Origin: a bacterium
Lineage (GTDB): Bacteria; Latescibacterota; Latescibacteria; Latescibacterales; Latescibacteraceae
Direction of reading: 5' to 3'
Length of the DNA stretch: 50,922 bases
Assembly (NCBI GenBank): GCA_021372535.1
Contig: JAJFUH010000057.1
Location: 1-50,922, forward strand
Of the stretch, positions 45,399 to 50,922 are shown one piece after another; within the stretch, counting starts at the first letter, position 1, and every line of letters begins with the position of its first letter. The notes under the pieces are model-generated. The model ran no database searches and was not told the DNA's origin. It worked only from the letters and a program-made list of their open reading frames with translations. A program made the position numbers and the translations under genes.

Positions 45399-45547
45399 AC
45401 CACAAAGACACAAAGGCACAAAAGATATAATGGATTATTTATATTTGGTTTTTTATAAAAGCATCTACAATATTCATGGTTAACATTTATTAAGATATAT
45501 AAAATACAAATCCTTGTAAACCTGCTTAATCCGTGTAAATCCGCGTT
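45399..45547. repeat. Composite non-coding repeat unit (CCACAAAGACAC arm plus GAACGCGG arm)
   Basis: The 284-bp gap 45350-45633 has no gene. AACCACAAAGACACAAAGGC begins at 45399, and a diverged GAACGCGG-family repeat in minus orientation ends at 45547. The two arms have the same order and orientation as at 32042-32261, and as the reversed unit at 18742-18983, with a different length of inner sequence. Confidence 0.7.
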
Positions 45548-45573
45548 CTATTCATCCTTGAATATTCGATTTT

Positions 45574-45609
45574 AAAAAAGCCACTTCCATGGACATGAAA
45601 GTGGCTTTT
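45574..45609 (-). terminator. Rho-independent terminator of the minus-strand TIM-barrel/Gfo-Idh genes
   Basis: Read on the minus strand, AAAAGCCACTT (45609-45599) pairs with AAGTGGCTTTT (45586-45576) around a 12-base loop, followed by a T-run extending to 45574. It lies 24 bases after the stop codon of the TIM-barrel gene, a textbook position. Confidence 0.85.
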
Positions 45610-45633
45610 CAGATAGTATCGTTTAACCGGCTT

Positions 45634-46530
45634 TCAGGCCATATCCCACTGTTCTCTGAGCAGCTTGGCCGCTGCCGGAATGGTCTTAGATACATCCCCG
45701 ACAGAACCGCATTCGAGGCTGACATAGTCCTGGTAGCCGATGAGCTTCAGTCCCCTGAAACCGTCCACATAGTTGTCGCCCTCGTCCTCGCCGGGCATCT
45801 TACGGTTTTTTCTGCTCGCCATGTGGACATGGTGGAGGTACTGGCCTCCGGACAGAAAAGCGCCCATATCGCTCGTTTCCTCCCATGTCATGTGCCAGAA
45901 GTCGCCCATGCAGCAGATACCGGGGCTGTTCACATCCCTGCAGATCGACGCGGCATCGGCAACGAGACGGAGGAAAAAGGCTTCCTTGCGGTTGAGAGGT
46001 TCGAGGAGAATCCGCGATTTCACCGTGACGGCATGCTCGCCGAGCTCGCCAAGCAGGTCGACGAGCAGGTCGCGGGATTCCTTGTGGCCGAGTGTGGTCT
46101 GACCGTTGAATGCCGGGACAATGATGAGCCCGGTCGAGCCGAGTTCACCCGCCGCGGTCAGGATTTCCTTCATGGAATCCATCGCTTCCTTGCGTACCTC
46201 CGGTTTTTCGGAGATGATGACCCCGCTGAATCCGGCGCATATCGCGCTGATTTTGATTTTCCGGCCATTGAGGGCTTTCTTGAACTCGACGACACGGCTG
46301 CGGAGGTTTTTACCGGATGGCTCGAACCCCGTGAATCCATTCGCTTCGAGAAAATCGAGCTTTTCGTCGAGTGTTTTTCCCGGAGGCTGTCCCTCCTGGG
46401 ATGAGAGCCTGAGCTGCGCTTTCCGGGGAGGGTCGGGCAGGGTGAATGCGTCCGATTTACCCGGAAGCAGGCTCACAGCTCCGGCGGTTGCCGCTGAGGT
46501 AGCCATGAATGTTCGACGTCCCATATTCAT
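45634..46530 (-). CDS. Tat-exported sugar phosphate isomerase/epimerase-like TIM barrel
   Basis: A 298-aa protein; ATG 46530 follows GAAGGAG on the minus strand. The N-terminus is a Tat signal (GRRTFMATSAATAGAVSLLPG). The rest is an AP-endonuclease-2-type TIM barrel with the metal positions ILLEPLNR (Glu), CCMGDFWHM (Asp and His), LHHVHMA (His) and YVSLECG (Glu). Cytoplasmic relatives isomerise or epimerise sugars such as hydroxypyruvate, inosose or tagatose; Tat-carrying members are common in heterotrophs that modify sugars in the periplasm. The Gfo/Idh oxidoreductase gene lies 111 bases upstream in the same direction. Exact sugar unknown. Confidence 0.85.
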   Translation of the reverse strand: MNMGRRTFMATSAATAGAVSLLPGKSDAFTLPDPPRKAQLRLSSQEGQPPGKTLDEKLDFLEANGFTGFEPSGKNLRSRVVEFKKALNGRKIKISAICAGFSGVIISEKPEVRKEAMDSMKEILTAAGELGSTGLIIVPAFNGQTTLGHKESRDLLVDLLGELGEHAVTVKSRILLEPLNRKEAFFLRLVADAASICRDVNSPGICCMGDFWHMTWEETSDMGAFLSGGQYLHHVHMASRKNRKMPGEDEGDNYVDGFRGLKLIGYQDYVSLECGSVGDVSKTIPAAAKLLREQWDMA

Positions 46531-46641
46531 CAATTAATCTCCTTCTTCGTATTTTTCGGCATATACTGAACAGGAAAAGGGATGATCTGTCCTTGCTCTC
46601 ATAAGCCGATCATCAGTACCGGTCATTTAACCTGCGGGTAT

Positions 46642-48021
46642 TTATTTGGCTTTCCCTTCACCCGGCACGGGGACGGGGAATTCCATTTTGACAGGTCCCA
46701 ATGCATACTCTGCAGGCCCGAGTTTCAGGGTCGAGTCCATCATCTCCTGCCATGTTATCTCCTTGCCGGTATAAGCGGATACACGCCCCATGATGCCAAG
46801 GAGGGTGGATTCCGCGGTGAGGGCGGCTTCGTTGATCGGTGTACCCGTGCGGATGGAAGTGATTAAATCGACGTGTTCCTGGTCGTACGGTCCCCGCGGG
46901 TCTTCGAGCCACGTCACATCATACGGTCTGGGGTCCTTTGGATCGCCCTTTTTAATGGTTTCCGCCTTCCATTTGATGCTCCCATCGGGATTCCAGATTG
47001 TATCGGCGCAGTTTGTCGATCCTTTTGTTCCGACGATGAACTCCGAGACATTGTTAACACAGCCGTCTATCTGGCGGCACATGCTTTCGAGGTGCATGCC
47101 GTTCTCGTATTCGAAGTCGACGCAGAAAAAGTCGTACTGGTCGCCGGTCACCCTGCGTTGACGGGCTCCGAAACCGACTGCCTTGACCGGATGCATCCCA
47201 GTGAACCAGCTGATGACATCGATGTTGTGGACATGCTGTTCCACGATGTGGTCGCCGGAAAGCCATGCCCAGTTGACCCAGTCGCGGATCATCCATTCCA
47301 TGTCCGACCAGCCTTTCTGGCGGTCACGGTACCATAACTGGCTCTGATTCCAGTAGCACCGCGCGGCTACGATGTCACCGATTGCGCCGTCAGCGATGCG
47401 TTTGAGAGTTTCGACATAGTTTTTCTGGTGGTGACGCTGCGTTCCGGTTACCACGCTCAGATTTTTCGTTTTCGCCTGTCCGGCCGTTTCCATGACTAAC
47501 CGGGCACCGACCGGATCGACCGCCACGGGTTTTTCCATAAAGACATGCTTTCCGGCGTTTACGGCGGCGGCAAAATGTTCGGGGCGGAAATGGGGTGGTG
47601 TGGCAAGTAATACGATATCGACGCCGGAATCGATAAGTTTCTTATAGGCATCGAAACCGACGAAAATGTTTTCGGGCGGAGTCTGCTGTGTCGTTTTTTC
47701 CTTTATCTGTTTGAGCGCGCCGTCAATACGATCCTGAAACACATCGGCGAGGGCGGTTATCCTGAGATTCGGCCCGGCGCCGAGAAAATTGATCGCCGCG
47801 CCCGAGCCTCTTCCTCCGCACCCGACAAGCCCGGCTTTAAGCACGGGGCCGTCCGGCGCTGTATCGGTCAGTGTGGTAATGGTAACATTCGGTCTCGATA
47901 CCGGTTTCGTGGTCGAAGTCGGCGGCGGTGTTGCTTTACCGCAGCTCGTTGCCAGCGCTCCCGCGGCAGCGACAGTGCCGAAAAATTTCCGGCGTGAAAG
48001 CTCAAATCCGTTCGTGCTCAT
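46642..48021 (-). CDS. Tat-exported Gfo/Idh/MocA-family oxidoreductase, possibly a lipoprotein
   Basis: A 459-aa protein. The N-terminus has a Tat motif SRRKFFGTVAAAGALATSCG; the terminal ATSCG also fits a lipobox, which would anchor it to a membrane. A Pro/Thr-rich linker follows, then a Rossmann NAD(P) fold with GLVGCGGRGSGAA, the VFMEKPV motif with the conserved Lys near the active site, and the C-terminal alpha/beta substrate domain with HNIDVISWFTG. Such enzymes oxidise or reduce a sugar ring; exported members act with tightly bound cofactor. It precedes the TIM-barrel gene and may act on the same sugar. The 144-bp region before it to the GH20 gene holds no gene. Confidence 0.88.
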   Translation of the reverse strand: MSTNGFELSRRKFFGTVAAAGALATSCGKATPPPTSTTKPVSRPNVTITTLTDTAPDGPVLKAGLVGCGGRGSGAAINFLGAGPNLRITALADVFQDRIDGALKQIKEKTTQQTPPENIFVGFDAYKKLIDSGVDIVLLATPPHFRPEHFAAAVNAGKHVFMEKPVAVDPVGARLVMETAGQAKTKNLSVVTGTQRHHQKNYVETLKRIADGAIGDIVAARCYWNQSQLWYRDRQKGWSDMEWMIRDWVNWAWLSGDHIVEQHVHNIDVISWFTGMHPVKAVGFGARQRRVTGDQYDFFCVDFEYENGMHLESMCRQIDGCVNNVSEFIVGTKGSTNCADTIWNPDGSIKWKAETIKKGDPKDPRPYDVTWLEDPRGPYDQEHVDLITSIRTGTPINEAALTAESTLLGIMGRVSAYTGKEITWQEMMDSTLKLGPAEYALGPVKMEFPVPVPGEGKAK

Positions 48022-48165
48022 GATGGTCTCCTCGTGTGGTTACATTTCTGTATCGTTGTACAATGATCGATAATCTGATGTAAGACGAGTTCATCTGTCT
48101 GTTTATATCTGGTTATCTTATGAGAATATAAATAGAAATATAATGTAAATTATATTTCATATAAC

Positions 48166-50118
48166 TTATTTTTGTTTTTGTGCCACACTCGAATGAAAAT
48201 AATTAAGCCAGATCGACCCCGTCGTGTCTGTGCCGTTTCTTCCGCTCATATGAACCCGCAGGGTATAAACGTCGTTATCACGGTGATTGTCAACGGTAAA
48301 GCGGTAGGTCTGATACAGGTTCTTGTCGCTGCTCTGAAACGGATGCGGGTCCCGTGAAATCTCGCCGCCGTTACGGAGCAGGGCCGCCCATTCGACAGAA
48401 ATCCCGCCATCGCCTTTTTCATGGTCGAACGTCACCCGGTAATGACCGTTACCCTTCATATACTTCGTGATGTCCCATTCTACATCTTTTAGAGTGGGTG
48501 AAATCCTGTCCGACGTCCATCCGCCGACACGGACATCCTCTTTGTAGTAATCGACACCGAGCGCATCCAGACGGCGGTAGTGTGTTTCCATGCGCCCGGA
48601 GAAATCGTTCCAGTCACGCTGTTCCTTTGGCGTCCAGAGCACCTCGCACAGCGCACAGAGCCGGGGGAATACCTGCTGGTCGATTTCGGGCTGGGGCGCG
48701 TATTCCGCCCACATGCAGCACTCGCCTCCCATGATGAGCGCGGCCTGTTCCTTCGTGAAATTATCGGGCGCCGGCTGAAACGAATAGGTTTTCTCCGGTG
48801 GTGTGATACCCATCCACCATGCTTTCGAGCGGAGGGAATACAACGGGTAATCGAAGTATGTGTAATCGTGGGGCGAGGATATCACCCGATGGCCTTTCCG
48901 GGTGCCCTCCTCGGCGCCTTTCATGCCCCGCCACGACTGTACGACCGCACCGGGCGATATGCCGCCCTCGAGAATCTCGTCCCAGCCGATGATCGTGCGT
49001 CCTTTCGACTGCATGAACGCATCGATGCGCTTCGTGAAATACCCCTGAAGCTCGCGCTCGTCCTTGAGACCCTCGTCTTTGATCCGTTTCTGGCAGAGAG
49101 GGCACTTCTCCCACTGGTCTTTCTTCGCTTCGTCGCCGCCGATGTGTATGTACGGTGATGGGAATATCTCGCAGATTTCGTTGAGTACGTTTTCCAGAAA
49201 TACAAACGTCTCGTCCTTTCCGGCGCAGAACAGATTCGTGAACACTCCCCAGCCGGTCTCGACGTTCACCGGTTTCCCGCTGCATGACAGCGGGGGGTAT
49301 GCTGCGACGGCTGCTGTTGCATGTCCCGGCATTTCGATTTCCGGTACAACGGTGATATAACGGCTTTTCGCATAGGCCACGATATCTTTCGCTTCTTCCT
49401 GCGTGTAGAATCCGCCATAGCGCTCGCCGTATTCCTCGCGCCAAGCGCCGATTCCGGTGAGGCGCGGGTAGCGCTTGATCTCGATACGCCAGCCCTGATC
49501 GTCGGTCAGGTGCCAGTGGAACACGTTCATTTTGTGGTATGCCAGAAGATCGATGTACCGCTTGATGAAATCGATGGTCATGAAATGACGGGCGCAGTCG
49601 AGGCTCATTCCCCGCCATGAGTACACCGGTCTATCCTCGATCTCAGCGCACGGGAGGGCAGGAGTCGTTCCTTTGCGGCTGTCGAGAAGCTGGCGCAGTG
49701 TCTGAATACCGTAAAAGAGGCCCGCCGGTTTTGGTGCGGTCAGTTTGACTGAGACCGGCGCGATAATGAGGGAATAGCCTTCATCGCCCAGGGTGGAGGA
49801 GAGCGATTCGTCCAGGGAAAGCCTGATCGATCCGTCGGGCACCTTTCCACCGGACACTATCGTGACAGCCGGTGTGAATCCCGATGCTGCGACGATTTGA
49901 CCCGCAAGATAATGTCCGAGTTCAGGCGGGACCTGCCCGGATTGTGAGATGACAAGCCCCTTTTTCAGGGTGAACGAGCCTTCCTGGGGCAGCACCTTGA
50001 CCGGCTTTGGAATGATTGCGAGTGCGCCGTTTTCCGCTGCTTGAACAGTATTTTCCCCATTGATGATCAGAAGACTCACGAGAATCAGACCCGCTGCTTT
50101 GATACTTTTTTTCAGCAT
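48166..50118 (-). CDS. Secreted GH20 beta-N-acetylhexosaminidase
   Basis: A 650-aa protein with a signal peptide (LILVSLLIINGENTVQA-A). Residues ~33-155 are the GH20b domain (AIIPKPVKVLPQEGSF, GYSLIIAPVSVKL, GLFYGIQTLRQLL). The (beta/alpha)8 domain runs ~165-510 with YSWRGMSLDCARHFM, FHWHLTDDQGWRIEI, EIEMPGHATA, and the catalytic pair in HIGGDEAKK (D329 stabilises the oxazoline, E330 is the acid). A CxxC-like ECCMWAE and a C-terminal beta-domain (~540-650) follow. It removes terminal GlcNAc or GalNAc from glycans such as chitin fragments or sulfated host glycans. It is 40 bases after the SUMF1-type gene. Confidence 0.93.
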   Translation of the reverse strand: MLKKSIKAAGLILVSLLIINGENTVQAAENGALAIIPKPVKVLPQEGSFTLKKGLVISQSGQVPPELGHYLAGQIVAASGFTPAVTIVSGGKVPDGSIRLSLDESLSSTLGDEGYSLIIAPVSVKLTAPKPAGLFYGIQTLRQLLDSRKGTTPALPCAEIEDRPVYSWRGMSLDCARHFMTIDFIKRYIDLLAYHKMNVFHWHLTDDQGWRIEIKRYPRLTGIGAWREEYGERYGGFYTQEEAKDIVAYAKSRYITVVPEIEMPGHATAAVAAYPPLSCSGKPVNVETGWGVFTNLFCAGKDETFVFLENVLNEICEIFPSPYIHIGGDEAKKDQWEKCPLCQKRIKDEGLKDERELQGYFTKRIDAFMQSKGRTIIGWDEILEGGISPGAVVQSWRGMKGAEEGTRKGHRVISSPHDYTYFDYPLYSLRSKAWWMGITPPEKTYSFQPAPDNFTKEQAALIMGGECCMWAEYAPQPEIDQQVFPRLCALCEVLWTPKEQRDWNDFSGRMETHYRRLDALGVDYYKEDVRVGGWTSDRISPTLKDVEWDITKYMKGNGHYRVTFDHEKGDGGISVEWAALLRNGGEISRDPHPFQSSDKNLYQTYRFTVDNHRDNDVYTLRVHMSGRNGTDTTGSIWLNYFHSSVAQKQK

Positions 50119-50164
50119 GGCTGCCGACCTCCGTATAGATTGTATGCTTCATCATTTAAGGGAA

Positions 50165-50922
<758 letters not shown>

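Noticed and set aside
45589-46404. 271-codon plus-strand frame opposite the TIM-barrel gene
   Set aside because: The minus strand has a ribosome-binding site, Tat signal and metal-ligand motifs and a terminator; the plus frame has none.

Overview
The window looks like a chromosomal segment from an uncultured, Gram-negative, particle- or polysaccharide-degrading bacterium of the FCB superphylum or a neighbouring candidate phylum (Latescibacterota/KSB1-like). The reasons are: two very large secreted proteins ending in Por/T9SS-type (FlgD-like) C-terminal sorting domains, outer-membrane beta-barrels, Tat-exported Gfo/Idh and TIM-barrel proteins, duplicated GH3 enzymes, a GH20 hexosaminidase and a SUMF1-type protein. 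This placement is inference from gene content. No rRNA, tRNA, CRISPR array or intact insertion sequence was recognised.

Layout. 1-2266: end of an L-fucose/arabinose-isomerase-like gene plus a PfkB sugar kinase, followed by a decayed IS3-type transposase remnant. 2771-5656: secreted beta-helix protein. 5738-8372: a compact cassette of a 58-aa peptide with a very good ribosome-binding site, a PqqD-like protein, an HPr-kinase-like P-loop protein and a NTP_transf_5 nucleotidyltransferase. I read it as an undescribed RiPP-like peptide-modification system without radical SAM, cyclase or protease, and it is the top candidate of the window. 8641-10046: minus-strand SnoaL-like protein and beta-barrel. 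10431-14153: giant LamG protein. 14206-14815: DUF2283 module between near-identical 42-bp inverted repeats.

14856-22774: a LacI-type regulator divergent from two tandem GH3 genes and a neutral-ceramidase-like gene. The divergent region carries a near-consensus promoter with a 20-bp LacI-type operator at the expected transcription start. 22870-28425: DegT/DnrJ aminotransferase, then four tightly overlapping genes (C39-like cysteine peptidase, RLAN/RimK ATP-grasp ligase, GCS2-type carboxylate-amine ligase, N-formylglutamate-amidohydrolase-like), a second candidate peptide or metabolite biosynthesis system. 28652-34867: M6 metalloprotease with sorting domain, an Nramp-like transporter lacking the canonical metal motif, and a GNAT acetyltransferase.

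35407-44087: hybrid histidine kinase with several PAS domains, NtrC-type sigma-54 activator, a near-consensus sigma-54 promoter, a chemoreceptor and a coiled-coil porin; these look functionally linked. 44162-50922 (all minus strand): alpha/beta hydrolase, Tat-exported TIM-barrel and Gfo/Idh proteins, GH20 hexosaminidase and a truncated SUMF1-domain gene. Several intergenic regions carry two families of dispersed repeats arranged as composite 150-400-bp non-coding units.
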